Position numbers and translations under genes: made by a program | The notes under the pieces: generated by a model | Told to the model about the DNA's origin: nothing | The model's database searches: none | What the model saw: only the letters and a program-made list of their open reading frames with translations | Origin: Chthonomonadales bacterium | GTDB lineage: Bacteria > Armatimonadota > Chthonomonadetes > Chthonomonadales > CAJBBX01 | Direction of reading: 5' to 3' | NCBI GenBank assembly: GCA_013360745.1 | Contig: JABWBA010000017.1 | Location: forward strand, 1 to 48,031 | DNA length: 48,031 bases | Shown here: piece by piece, positions 7,912-16,141 of the stretch | Layout: the number at the start of each line of letters is the position of its first letter | Numbering within the stretch: position 1 is the first letter of the stretch

Positions 7912-9669
7912 ATGAAAGCCCGTTTTCGTCTCCGCAGTCCGATCACCTTCCGCTTCAGCGACCCCGTCGGCGAATCGAACCCGGAGGCCCTCCGACAGGA
8001 GATCAATAAGCGCGATCAGGCGTTGAAGGACGCCGAACGGCTCGTTCAGGAACTCCGGAACGAGGCGGACGAGAGTCGTGCCGAAGCCGACGCATTACGA
8101 CGCGTCAGCGAGACAACCGGCTCGGTCTTTGATCTCGAAGATATGCTGCGAGCGACGGTGGACGTCGCGCTTCGGGTTACCAATACCGAATCCTGTCAGG
8201 TCTACTTGCTCGATCGCAAGACCAACGAGCTCGTATTGAGAGGGGCGGACGAAACCGGCAGGAGTATGATCGGCGCGATACGCCTGAAGGTCGGCGAAGG
8301 GGTCACGGGCCTTGCAGCCCAGGAGAGAAAGCCGATTGCGATTAAGCGGGACGCGGCGCACGATCGGCGATTCAAGTACTTTCCTGAGATCCACGAGGAG
8401 GATTACCATAGCATCCTCTCCGTTCCGCTGCTTTACCGCAATCAGATGCTCGGCGTTGTCAATGTCAGAACTCGAGAACCTCACGTCTACACGAGACACC
8501 AGATGCGGCTTCTATCCGGCATCGCCGGTCAGGTCGCAGGGGCGATCGAGAAGGAGCGCCGAGCTCGCCAGCTTGAACGGACTGCCGTCCAGCTCCACAA
8601 GCTCTCTGAGGTTAGTCAGGCCATTATGTCCAACGTGTACCTCGACGATATGCTCTCCATGTTCGTCGACATCACGGCGAACACGATGGGATATACCGTC
8701 TGCACGGTCATGCTCGTAGACCATCAGTCGCAGGAACTCGTCATCAAAGCCACACAGAGCGCGCATCAGGAGTACCTGGGCAAGCCTCCCACGAAGCTGG
8801 GCGAGAGCATCGCTGGCCGAGCGGCTCGCGAGGGCCGCGTCCTTACCGTGACGGATGTGAAGAAACACCCGGACTACAGGTTTCCCGATATCGCCGAACG
8901 AGCCGGTCTGACCTCACTCGCGTCGGTACCCTTGAAGTTCAAGGATGAGGTTCTCGGCGTACTGAACTGCTACACCGAAAGCGTACATGAGTTCACTCGG
9001 GAAGAGCTGGCGATTCTTCAGGCATTGGGCGCTCAAGCAGCGATGGCCATTCAGACCGCGCGCCTGATGCTCAAATCGGCTGTGATTCAAGAGATGCACC
9101 ACCGCGTTAAAAACAGCTTGCAGCAGATCGCGAGCCTCGTGCGCCTCCAGATCCATTATGCCGGTCAGCTAACCGTCGAATCAGCGATGAACGATACGCT
9201 CACCCGCATACTGGCGATCGCCGCCGTTCACGAACTGCTCCTGAGGGACGACCTCGATCGGGTGAGCGTAACGCGCCTTGCGGAGCAGATCCTCAGCGGC
9301 ACGAAACAGAGTGTGGTGCCTCCGGGTAAGACCATTGAAGGCAAGGTCACGGGCCCTGACCTCCGGCTTCCGCTATCCCAGGCGACGACGCTCGCGCTCG
9401 TCCTCAATGAACTTGTCCAGAATGCCGTGGAACACGGTTTTCGAGACATGGTTACCGGCAATATCCATATCGATGTGGTCAAGACCGGCGAAATGGTGAC
9501 CGTTCGGGTTATCAACGACGGCGAACCGCTCAGCGCTGATTTCAATCCATCAACGGAACGCCTCGGTCTAAGGATCGTCACCGACCTTGTGCGCGGATCT
9601 CTGGGCGGCGTCTTTACGATGGAAAACGCCGACGGGATTACCGCAACCGTCACATTCCCCCTCCCTTAG
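7912..9669 (+). CDS. GAF-GAF sensor histidine kinase, HisKA_2 type
   Basis: The protein has 585 residues. A short coiled coil (about 25-66) precedes two GAF domains (about 72-215 and 243-385) that would bind a small ligand or sense a redox or chemical signal. The dimerisation/phosphotransfer region has the HisKA_2 motif EMHHRVKNSLQQIASLVRLQ with the likely phospho-His397. A compact HATPase follows, with its N box near LVLNELVQNAVEHGF and a G box near ERLGLRIV. There is no membrane helix, so it acts in the cytoplasm. HisKA_2 kinases of this build pair with ANTAR regulators, and one lies immediately upstream. The signal is unknown. The ribosome site is weak, so the start is somewhat uncertain. 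Confidence 0.95.
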   Translation: MKARFRLRSPITFRFSDPVGESNPEALRQEINKRDQALKDAERLVQELRNEADESRAEADALRRVSETTGSVFDLEDMLRATVDVALRVTNTESCQVYLLDRKTNELVLRGADETGRSMIGAIRLKVGEGVTGLAAQERKPIAIKRDAAHDRRFKYFPEIHEEDYHSILSVPLLYRNQMLGVVNVRTREPHVYTRHQMRLLSGIAGQVAGAIEKERRARQLERTAVQLHKLSEVSQAIMSNVYLDDMLSMFVDITANTMGYTVCTVMLVDHQSQELVIKATQSAHQEYLGKPPTKLGESIAGRAAREGRVLTVTDVKKHPDYRFPDIAERAGLTSLASVPLKFKDEVLGVLNCYTESVHEFTREELAILQALGAQAAMAIQTARLMLKSAVIQEMHHRVKNSLQQIASLVRLQIHYAGQLTVESAMNDTLTRILAIAAVHELLLRDDLDRVSVTRLAEQILSGTKQSVVPPGKTIEGKVTGPDLRLPLSQATTLALVLNELVQNAVEHGFRDMVTGNIHIDVVKTGEMVTVRVINDGEPLSADFNPSTERLGLRIVTDLVRGSLGGVFTMENADGITATVTFPLP

Positions 9670-9777
9670 GAGTCAGAGTCGTATTGGGAGGGCGCCCATC
9701 AGAGCCGAGCTGCCGCAGATTTTATAGCGACGAACGCTGGATAGAAAGCTCGCTCCCGAGGTATCGCACGAAGCGGG

Positions 9778-9783
9778 TATAAT
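9778..9783 (+). promoter_or_regulatory. Probable -10 element (TATAAT) of the rplJ-rplL transcript
   Basis: A perfect TATAAT lies at 9778-9783, just before the L10 leader. I see no good -35 hexamer at 16-18 bases upstream, so this rests on the -10 element and on position. Confidence 0.45.
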
Positions 9784-9799
9784 CACCACGCGCTTCTTA

Positions 9800-9880
9800 T
9801 ATGCGCCCTGTCGAAGACAGCGGGTATTCCGTTCGAATAATGGGGTCACGATTGACTCCGCCCGCCGAGGTAGGACGTTC
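9800..9880 (+). ncRNA. Ribosomal protein L10 leader (autoregulatory mRNA structure)
   Basis: This part of the 348-base gap before rplJ contains CTGTCGAAGACAGCGGGT (from 9808), a hairpin with a GAA loop, and then GCCGAGGTAGG (9864-9874). Both resemble the conserved parts of L10 leaders, where the L10-L7/L12 complex binds to repress its own mRNA. Downstream (9874-9960) more complementary segments occur, such as TTCGAT/GTCGAA and AGGAC/GTCCT, which could form the switching or terminator part. I judged this by eye; limits are approximate. Confidence 0.65.
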
Positions 9881-10017
9881 GATAAGGCCGGCCGATTGCC
9901 GATCTGTCGAATCCCGCCCCCTCGTGTCCTCTTCAGGCCGCCGGCCAACCCGTTCATCTTGCGCCGATCCTGCGCTGGCGGAACCGCGATCCTGCGGATC
10001 TGGAGGAGTCGTTAGTC

Positions 10018-10560
10018 ATGTACACAAAGGACCCGAGACCGGAAAAGGTCGAGAAGGTCGCTCAGATCGCCGCGCACCTGTCGCAGTGCGCAGGAATCAT
10101 TCTGACGAACCATCGTGGCTTAACCGTTCACGAGATCACTCAGCTTCGCTCTGCGCTTCGGGACTCCGGAGCGGAATACCATGTCGTAAAGAACACCCTG
10201 TTGCGGCGCGCACTTGGAGAGACACCGGACTCTCTGGCGGCGCTTCTGCACGGGCCCACCGCGATCGCTATCTGTCATCAGAGCCCTATCGAACCCGCCA
10301 AAGCCTTGATCGGGTATTTCCGTGAGTTGCGCAAACCGGAAGTAGTCATCAAGGGCGCATGGATCGGCGGTACGGTTTATGATGTCGAGCAAGTTACTGC
10401 TCTGTCCAAACTCCCGCCGCGGCCCGTAATCCTGGGACAGGTTCTTGGCACCATACAGGCGCCGCTCACCAATCTAGCCGGTACTCTCAACGGCGTTCTC
10501 AGCGAGTTCGCACGCACCCTACAAGCGCTGGCGGATCAACGTTCAAGCCAGACCGTATAA
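10018..10560 (+). CDS. rplJ: 50S ribosomal protein L10
   Basis: L10 (180 residues) anchors the L7/L12 dimers on the ribosomal stalk, where translation factors act. The N-terminal rRNA-binding domain is recognisable: [20 protein letters not shown], then [14 protein letters not shown]. The C-terminal helix (about 150-175) that carries L7/L12 dimers follows. Its ATG comes after a strong GGAGGAG site (10002-10008). rplL follows after 16 bases. The usual rplK-rplA genes are not upstream and rpoB is not downstream, so the cluster has been broken up here. The leader RNA before it probably gives feedback control. Confidence 0.97.
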   Translation: MYTKDPRPEKVEKVAQIAAHLSQCAGIILTNHRGLTVHEITQLRSALRDSGAEYHVVKNTLLRRALGETPDSLAALLHGPTAIAICHQSPIEPAKALIGYFRELRKPEVVIKGAWIGGTVYDVEQVTALSKLPPRPVILGQVLGTIQAPLTNLAGTLNGVLSEFARTLQALADQRSSQTV

Positions 10561-10576
10561 CGAAAGGATAGTACAA

Positions 10577-10960
10577 ATGGCAGACATCAATGCGATTATC
10601 GAGCAGATCGAACAGCTCTCGGTTCTCGATCTCGTCGAACTGACCAAAGCAATCCAGGATAAGTGGGGCGTCTCGGCTGCGCCGGTTGCAGTCGCCGCCG
10701 CCGCCGGTCCGGCCTCCGCGGCCGAAGCGGCTCCCGCTGCGGAAGAGCAGACTTCCTTCGATGCCGTTTTGACGGCCATCGGCGATAAGAAGATCAATGT
10801 AATCAAGGTCCTTCGCGAAGTTACCTCACTCGGTCTGAAGGAAGCCAAGGAGCTCGTCGATACCGCCCCTCAGCCGATCAAACAGGGTATTCCGCGGGAA
10901 GAGGCTGAGGCTATCAAGGCGAAGTTCGAGGCCGAAGGCGCGACAGTCGAGATCAAGTAA
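10577..10960 (+). CDS. rplL: 50S ribosomal protein L7/L12
   Basis: The stalk protein has 127 residues. The N-terminal dimerisation domain (about 1-35, [20 protein letters not shown]) is joined by an Ala/Pro-rich hinge (about 36-58) to the globular factor-binding domain. In the latter, [20 protein letters not shown] and [16 protein letters not shown] are typical. It lies 16 bases after rplJ and shares its control. Two hairpin-capable sequences follow the stop: CTCTGC/GCAGAG at 10964-10989 and a long inverted repeat at 11001-11055. Confidence 0.98.
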   Translation: MADINAIIEQIEQLSVLDLVELTKAIQDKWGVSAAPVAVAAAAGPASAAEAAPAAEEQTSFDAVLTAIGDKKINVIKVLREVTSLGLKEAKELVDTAPQPIKQGIPREEAEAIKAKFEAEGATVEIK

Positions 10961-11000
10961 CCTCTGCCCACAGGTTGTTCACCGCAGAGATGGTCCATAC

Positions 11001-11055
11001 ACACACCGCGGACACATACATAGTGCATGGGTATGCTATGGTGTCCGCGGTGTGT
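11001..11055. repeat. 15-bp perfect inverted repeat between rplL and ispE
   Basis: ACACACCGCGGACAC (11001-11015) is exactly mirrored by GTGTCCGCGGTGTGT (11041-11055). The 25-base loop can partly extend the stem (CATAG with CTATG). It could terminate rplJL transcripts, though no T-run follows, or act as an operator: a TGCTATGGT extended -10-like sequence lies at its right side, just before the ispE starts. Confidence 0.7.
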
Positions 11056-11060
11056 CCAAT

Positions 11061-12014
11061 ATGGATCCATTAGAGCGTATGAGTCGAAGGGTAGACCCGA
11101 CGGTCGCGACCGTGCATCGCCGCCATGCCTTCGCGAAAGTCAATCTCACGCTTGATATCGGCAATCTCCGAGCCGATGGATATCACGAGCTGCAGAGCGT
11201 GATGCAGACCATATCCCTGGCTGATGAGGTGGCGGTAACCGTCACCGAGGCTCCGGGTATCGTCCTTCGCTGTACGGGGCCAATACCTATTGGCAACGGC
11301 CCCGACAACCTGGCATACAGAGCCGGAGCCGCCGTGATCTCATCCTCCGGATATACCGGAGGATTCGAGATCGAAGTTGATAAGCGGATTCCGTTGCGCT
11401 CCGGTCTCGGCGGTGGGAGTGCAGACGCGGCGGCGGTGCTGGAGTTGGCCTCTCGGGCCATCGGATGGCGTCCTGCCCCGGCGATGCTCCGTACGATGGC
11501 CGCACAAATCGGCTCGGATGTGCCGTTCTTCTTGAGAGGCGGAACAGCGCATATAACCGGCCGAGGGGAGAGAGTGGTGCCTCTTCCCGATATCGATCCT
11601 CTCCATCTTGTCATCGTCCGACCGCTGGACGCGGACTCGGAGGTCGACGACGGAGTACCTACGGCTCTCGCCTATCAGACACTGGACGAACTTCGTGGTT
11701 CCGAGACGCCATCAGCGGCTACAGATGCGCTGATTCGAGCCATCAGTTCTGGCTCCCGGGATCATCTGATCGGCGGTCTCCGCAACGACTTTATACCCGT
11801 GTTAGACCGGTTGGCGCCCCGATCCATCGTAGCCCTTGATGATCTCCGGCGCTATGGCGCAGCCGGCCATAACCTCTGCGGCAGCGGTTCGGCGGTCTTC
11901 GGCGTCTTCGATACCGCTGATCGAGCAAAGGACGTCGCCCACCTGATGTCTGAACGCTGGGGATGGGCCATATCATGTCGAACCGTACCGTCGACCGAAT
12001 GCGCAGCAACGTGA
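11061..12014 (+). CDS. ispE: 4-diphosphocytidyl-2-C-methyl-D-erythritol kinase
   Basis: IspE phosphorylates CDP-methylerythritol in the non-mevalonate (MEP) route to isoprenoids. The protein (317 residues from the ATG at 11061) shows the GHMP-kinase features: an N-terminal strand HAFAKVNLTLDIGN with the early Lys, the ATP loop PLRSGLGGGSADAAAVLEL, and the C-terminal motif NLCGSGSAVFGVF. Possible starts are GTG 11052, ATG 11061 and ATG 11079. None has a strong ribosome site, and the family usually has few residues before AFAKVN, so 11079 is also reasonable. The next gene overlaps its 3' end by about 50 bases, suggesting an operon. Confidence 0.95.
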   Translation: MDPLERMSRRVDPTVATVHRRHAFAKVNLTLDIGNLRADGYHELQSVMQTISLADEVAVTVTEAPGIVLRCTGPIPIGNGPDNLAYRAGAAVISSSGYTGGFEIEVDKRIPLRSGLGGGSADAAAVLELASRAIGWRPAPAMLRTMAAQIGSDVPFFLRGGTAHITGRGERVVPLPDIDPLHLVIVRPLDADSEVDDGVPTALAYQTLDELRGSETPSAATDALIRAISSGSRDHLIGGLRNDFIPVLDRLAPRSIVALDDLRRYGAAGHNLCGSGSAVFGVFDTADRAKDVAHLMSERWGWAISCRTVPSTECAAT

Positions 12015-12814
12015 CCGCATCGGTTGTGGAGCGCGAGGACGTCCGCCCGGTACCTTGCCCCGCTATTGTCCTGGCCGGAGGTCGCGCATCGCCGGACTTC
12101 GTAAGGACCACCGGGATCAGCAACCGAGCGCTCATCAGGCTTGGGAATGTCACCCTGCTCGAGATCATCGTCAACGCTCTCAACGATTCGAGCATGGTAT
12201 CAGATATCTACGTTGTGACCTCAGACACCCCGCCGGACGGAACCATACAGATCGACCCCGCGGATAGCTTTGTCGGTAATGTACTGGCTGGACTGGACCG
12301 ATGCGAGAGCGCCGAACGAGCTGTGATCGCGACCTCGGATATGCCCTTCGTCCACGCGGATGCGGTCCGGACGTTCGTCACGGCCGCGACTCGGCTGGAT
12401 ACCGATCTCGTGTATCCCATCACCCCTGTCGGGATCTGTCGTGCTTCCTATCCGGATCTCAAGCGAACAGCGCTTGCCCTCCGAGAGGGCGTATTCACGG
12501 GAGGCAATATGGTCGTCGTTCGCCCAGCCGCCCTGCAGCGCATCCGAGGCCGCATCCTCGAGGCGTACGACGCGAGAAAGAGCCCCTTGCGACTTGCGGC
12601 AATGCTTGGTCCGGGCATCACTGCGGGGGTGTTGTTAACGTTGATCACTCGTCGTGGTTGGTTAGGGCTGCGGCGCATTGAAACCGCCGCATCCCGCCTG
12701 CTCCGCATCGATTGTCGGGCGCTAGTGATTGATGATCCTGTTCTGGCGACCGACCTCGATCGCCCGGAGGACCTGGAGATCATTCTGAAGATGAAACGCG
12801 AGCAGGCTAACTAG
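11963..12814 (+). CDS. MobA-like nucleotidyltransferase (NTP_transf_3)
   Basis: The N-terminal loop PAIVLAGGRASPDF is the nucleotide-binding signature of the NTP-transferase family. ATSDMPFVHADAVRTF carries the metal-binding Asp region of MobA/IspD-like enzymes. The C-terminal half includes a hydrophobic stretch around LRLAAMLGPGITAGVLLTLI and a conserved-looking DDPVLATDLDRPEDLEII ending, typical of MobA-like proteins. The partner sugar-phosphate or cofactor is unknown. It overlaps ispE by 52 bases if it begins at 11963; ATGs at 11975 and 11999 are alternatives. It ends overlapping the convergent aroF gene by 8 bases. Coupling to ispE suggests a cell-envelope or isoprenoid-linked role, but that is inference. 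Confidence 0.88.
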   Translation: MGHIMSNRTVDRMRSNVTASVVEREDVRPVPCPAIVLAGGRASPDFVRTTGISNRALIRLGNVTLLEIIVNALNDSSMVSDIYVVTSDTPPDGTIQIDPADSFVGNVLAGLDRCESAERAVIATSDMPFVHADAVRTFVTAATRLDTDLVYPITPVGICRASYPDLKRTALALREGVFTGGNMVVVRPAALQRIRGRILEAYDARKSPLRLAAMLGPGITAGVLLTLITRRGWLGLRRIETAASRLLRIDCRALVIDDPVLATDLDRPEDLEIILKMKREQAN

Positions 12815-13838
12815 CTTCCTTTCTTATCACAACAGCCACGTCATCCACCGCCCTCATCAATGCCGCAAAATCCTGCGGCGTCAGCGATTGTTGACCATCC
12901 GACAGAGCCTCGTGTGGACGAGGGTGCACTTCGACAATCAAACCATCGGCGCCAGCCGCTAATCCCGCCAGAGCCGCTGGACGAACATATCGAGCATATC
13001 CCGTGGCGTGGCTCGGGTCGACGATCACCGGTAGATGGGTGATCTCCTTGAGCACCGGCACCGCCATGACATCCAGGGTGTTCCGTGTGTAGGTCCGATC
13101 CAGTGGAAGAATCCCGCGTTCGCATAGGACGACGTTGCGATTCCCCTCGTTGAGCAAGTATTCCGCCGCGAATAGGAGCTCGTCGATCGTCGCGGATGGG
13201 CCGCGCTTCAAGAGGACCGGGCGATCCGATCTGCCTGCTGCGACAAGAAGTGCGAAGTTCTGCATGTTACGCGCACCGATCTGCAGCATATCCGTATGCT
13301 GCGCGACAACCGGTACATCGTGGGTGTCCACTACCTCAGTGACGGTCGGAAGTCCAACATCCTGTCCGACCCGCGCGAGGATCTCGAGTCCCTTCTGCTG
13401 CAGTCCCTGAAAAGAATAGGGTGATGTCCGGGGTTTGAATGCCCCGCCTCGTAAGATCGTTGCTCCTGCTTCCTTGATGGCTACCGCGGTTTCGTGCAGC
13501 TGCTCATAGCTCTCGATCGAACATGGACCTGCAATCACGCTTACCTTCGGCCCGCCGAACGAAGCCCTACCGACATTGACAACCGTGGATTGATTGCGGA
13601 ACTCCCGCGAGGTGAGCTTGTATGGTCGGCTTACGTGAACGACGTGGCTGACGCCAGCATTCGTGCGTATGGTGTTCGCGAGCGGCTCCCGTACCCCTGG
13701 ATCGATCGCGCTGGTAATACCGATCGCCAGGTGGTCTCCACCGGGCAAGAGTACTGTGGTCAGGCCTCGTTCCCTGATGAGATCGACAACCGCCTGCACA
13801 TCGGCATCCGCGACTGCGGCTTTCATGAGTACAATCAT
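12807..13838 (-). CDS. aroF: 3-deoxy-7-phosphoheptulonate (DAHP) synthase, type I-beta
   Basis: DAHP synthase condenses phosphoenolpyruvate with erythrose 4-phosphate, the first step of aromatic amino-acid synthesis. The 343-residue protein has an N-terminal ferredoxin-like regulatory extension (about 1-70, [20 protein letters not shown]) as in Thermotoga-type enzymes. The barrel follows, with [29 protein letters not shown], a GARNMQN motif, [12 protein letters not shown], and [11 protein letters not shown]. It overlaps the convergent nucleotidyltransferase by 8 bases. An extended -10 sits only six bases before the ATG, so the mRNA is probably leaderless. Feedback regulation by an aromatic amino acid is possible through the N-terminal domain. 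Confidence 0.95.
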   Translation of the reverse strand: MIVLMKAAVADADVQAVVDLIRERGLTTVLLPGGDHLAIGITSAIDPGVREPLANTIRTNAGVSHVVHVSRPYKLTSREFRNQSTVVNVGRASFGGPKVSVIAGPCSIESYEQLHETAVAIKEAGATILRGGAFKPRTSPYSFQGLQQKGLEILARVGQDVGLPTVTEVVDTHDVPVVAQHTDMLQIGARNMQNFALLVAAGRSDRPVLLKRGPSATIDELLFAAEYLLNEGNRNVVLCERGILPLDRTYTRNTLDVMAVPVLKEITHLPVIVDPSHATGYARYVRPAALAGLAAGADGLIVEVHPRPHEALSDGQQSLTPQDFAALMRAVDDVAVVIRKEAS

Positions 13839-13844
13839 GTCCCG

Positions 13845-13871
13845 AGTATAGCATGAGCATCGTTGATGCTC
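13845..13871 (-). promoter_or_regulatory. aroF extended -10 promoter with adjacent palindrome
   Basis: Read on the minus strand, TGCTATACT is an extended -10 with TATACT at 13850-13845. It ends six bases before the aroF ATG. Directly upstream, GAGCATC-GTT-GATGCTC (13855-13871) is a perfect 7-bp inverted repeat placed where the -35/spacer would be, a position suited to a repressor operator. No consensus -35 is present. Confidence 0.5.
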
Positions 13872-13903
13872 TGGCTAACCCATGACGCGTGGAGGTGAAG
13901 CTG

Positions 13904-14716
13904 TTGAATGTGCTCTGTATTGGAGCCCATCCGGACGACTGTGAGTCTGCGATGGGCGGAACGGCCGCGCTGATGGTCGATCGTGGCGACACGGTTCGGT
14001 TTCTTGCCCTTACTAACGGCGATAAGGGTCATTATGCCGATGAGTATCGTCGAGAGCCCCGCCTGCTCGCCGAACGGCGCCATCTCGAGGCGTTGAGAGC
14101 TGCTGCCGTACTGGGATGCGAATACCAGTGTCTCGGGTGGCATGATGGAGAGGTCTACGTAACGCCGGACGCTACCGAGGCGGTGGTACGCGCCATCCGC
14201 GGCTTCGGAAAAGCCGGCGAGGGACCGGATTTGATCGTCACCAACCGTCCGTGTGACTACCATCGTGACCACCGTTATGGCGCTCAGCTGGTGCTCGACG
14301 CGGTTTACATGCTCACCGTGCCCCTCGCCTGTCCTGATATGCCGCACCTGTCCCGACTCCCTGTCGTCGCCTATTGGCAGGACCATTTCGTTGAGACTGG
14401 CGCCTTTCGTTGCGACAGAGCGGTCTCGATTGATCCGGCAATGGAGCGAAAGGTCTCCGCGATCCAGGAGCACAGATCACAGTTCTGCGAGTGGATCCCC
14501 TACAACGCCGGTTCTCACAGCGCGTTCAGCGATTTTCCAATCGATGAGCGCAGTCAACGGGAACGGCTTAGCCGTATTTTCGAGAGCGCGGCGGCCGATG
14601 TCGCGAACGCGTATAGGAGTCACCTGCCGATAACCACGCGCTACGCGGAAGCGTTTCAGATCAGCGATTACGGCGCGGTGCCCGAACCGGATGAGCTGCG
14701 ATCGTACTTTCCCTGA
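13904..14716 (+). CDS. PIG-L/LmbE family deacetylase
   Basis: These zinc enzymes remove acetyl groups from N-acetylglucosaminyl compounds, for example BshB in bacillithiol synthesis. The 270-residue product (start TTG 13904) has the metal motif IGAHPDDCESAMGG near its N-terminus, with the ligands His and Asp in AHPDD, and the later NRPCDYHRDHR that supplies the third ligand. I prefer TTG 13904 because GGAGGTG (13891-13897) lies six bases before it; a GTG at 13889 would place that ribosome site inside the gene. The gene stands alone, divergent from aroF. Specific substrate cannot be told. Confidence 0.9.
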   Translation: MNVLCIGAHPDDCESAMGGTAALMVDRGDTVRFLALTNGDKGHYADEYRREPRLLAERRHLEALRAAAVLGCEYQCLGWHDGEVYVTPDATEAVVRAIRGFGKAGEGPDLIVTNRPCDYHRDHRYGAQLVLDAVYMLTVPLACPDMPHLSRLPVVAYWQDHFVETGAFRCDRAVSIDPAMERKVSAIQEHRSQFCEWIPYNAGSHSAFSDFPIDERSQRERLSRIFESAAADVANAYRSHLPITTRYAEAFQISDYGAVPEPDELRSYFP

Positions 14717-14743
14717 TCGTCGCCACAGGCTTTCTTAGCCATA

Positions 14744-16090
14744 CTACAGATAGGCGCCGCGACTGCCGAGGTTGTTACGTGCGAGCGTACCGGTCGTATC
14801 GTCTTCGCGGATATTCGCTTCCACATTTCGATTCAGGATATTGCCCTCGACGATCGTACCGTCGGCGCCAACCAGCTCGATGCCGATTCGATTGTCCTGA
14901 ATGTCGTTGCGTCGCAATAGATGACCACGGGGACGGATATCGGGCGCGGTACTGGTGGCCTCAGGTCCCGATCGAATACCATGGTCCTGATTGTTGGCGA
15001 TTCGGACTCCACGGCCGTTCCTTGTCATCGTATTCCCTTCTATCTGCCAATCCCACGAAGTCAGGCTTTCCGGATACAGTCGTGCGAAGCCCTCTACCCT
15101 GCCGGACCACAGGAGGATGCCATGGCCGTTACCCTGGAATGTATTATCGATCACGTTGAAGTGATGCCCATTCTCAACCGCGATCCCCGCCTGGCGATTC
15201 ATGATCATCCGGTTCGCTTCGAGCATGGTATCCCACGAATATCCCAACCAGAAGCCGTAGTTCGACCGATCCGCATAGTTCCGACGGAATATGTTGCCGC
15301 GGCAAAAGGTGGCCTCAAAGGCGATATTGGGGCTGAGCGAGCCATCGTTGTCTTCGAATAGATTATCGTCACATCCGTCCGGCTTTCCTGAGGGATCGAG
15401 ACCCGCAAGGAAGAACCCATCGCCACCAAGGCGCGCCGCGTTGCGGCGGAAGACATTGCGACTGGAGCCCCGGACGAGTACGAATCCTGCCGCATCCGCC
15501 CCCATATGTCCGAAATGAAGCCCACCCTCCCGCGGTTCAAATCGACAGCAATAATCGGCGATGTTCTCCTCGAATCGACTGTCCGACGTAGCAGACAGGT
15601 AGAACCCGAAACCGCTGCAGTACGATGCATTGGTCAGCGTAACGGCTAGACGACGGCAACCATATGCCATGAGCCCGGTCTGCTGATGCTGCAGTTCGCA
15701 GGAAACCACTTCGCAGTCGTCGCAGCCAACCAGCAGAACGCCTCCTCCGTACGCTCTCTCTGAGGGAAGCCAGATATCCAGAAACACGGTATTCGATGCG
15801 ATCTCCGCCGTACCATGGACCGAGCAATGATCCAGGACGAGACGCTCGACCGATATGGCACGAATGCCGTGTTGATAGCCTTTGATTGAGAGCCCCTTAA
15901 TCGTTATATTGTTGGCGGTAATCTCAAGGCCGATACCCTGTCCGGTCGCACCGATGAGGGTTACACCATGCCCTATGATGGTGATACCGGGTGTTGTTAT
16001 CCGGAGACCGCTCGGGCAGTAGTAGACACCCTCCGCGAGTGTGCAAGATCTCCGCAGTTCCATTCCATCCACCGGTACGATCACTTCCAT
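14744..16090 (-). CDS. Right-handed parallel beta-helix repeat protein (NosD/pectate-lyase-like)
   Basis: The 448 residues consist largely of beta-helix coils with repeating elements such as NITIKGLSIKGYQHGI, DNLFEDNDGS and NNIFRRN-like stretches (EENIADY, FRRNAAR, FRRNYAD, IEGNTMTRNGRGV, IVEGNILNRN). These match NosD/CASH-type repeats found in carbohydrate-binding proteins and lyases. No signal peptide is visible, which is unusual for such folds. The start is ATG 16090, preceded by GAGAAGGGG with six bases spacing; a GTG at 16123 lies further up. It begins 51 bases after the PBP2 stop on the same strand and is likely co-transcribed with the cell-wall genes. Catalytic residues cannot be assigned. 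Confidence 0.85.
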   Translation of the reverse strand: MEVIVPVDGMELRRSCTLAEGVYYCPSGLRITTPGITIIGHGVTLIGATGQGIGLEITANNITIKGLSIKGYQHGIRAISVERLVLDHCSVHGTAEIASNTVFLDIWLPSERAYGGGVLLVGCDDCEVVSCELQHQQTGLMAYGCRRLAVTLTNASYCSGFGFYLSATSDSRFEENIADYCCRFEPREGGLHFGHMGADAAGFVLVRGSSRNVFRRNAARLGGDGFFLAGLDPSGKPDGCDDNLFEDNDGSLSPNIAFEATFCRGNIFRRNYADRSNYGFWLGYSWDTMLEANRMIMNRQAGIAVENGHHFNVIDNTFQGNGHGILLWSGRVEGFARLYPESLTSWDWQIEGNTMTRNGRGVRIANNQDHGIRSGPEATSTAPDIRPRGHLLRRNDIQDNRIGIELVGADGTIVEGNILNRNVEANIREDDTTGTLARNNLGSRGAYL

Positions 16091-16141
16091 CCTATTCCCC
16101 TTCTCGAGTTGGCCAGAGTGCACGCTCCTCGTAGGAGCAGA

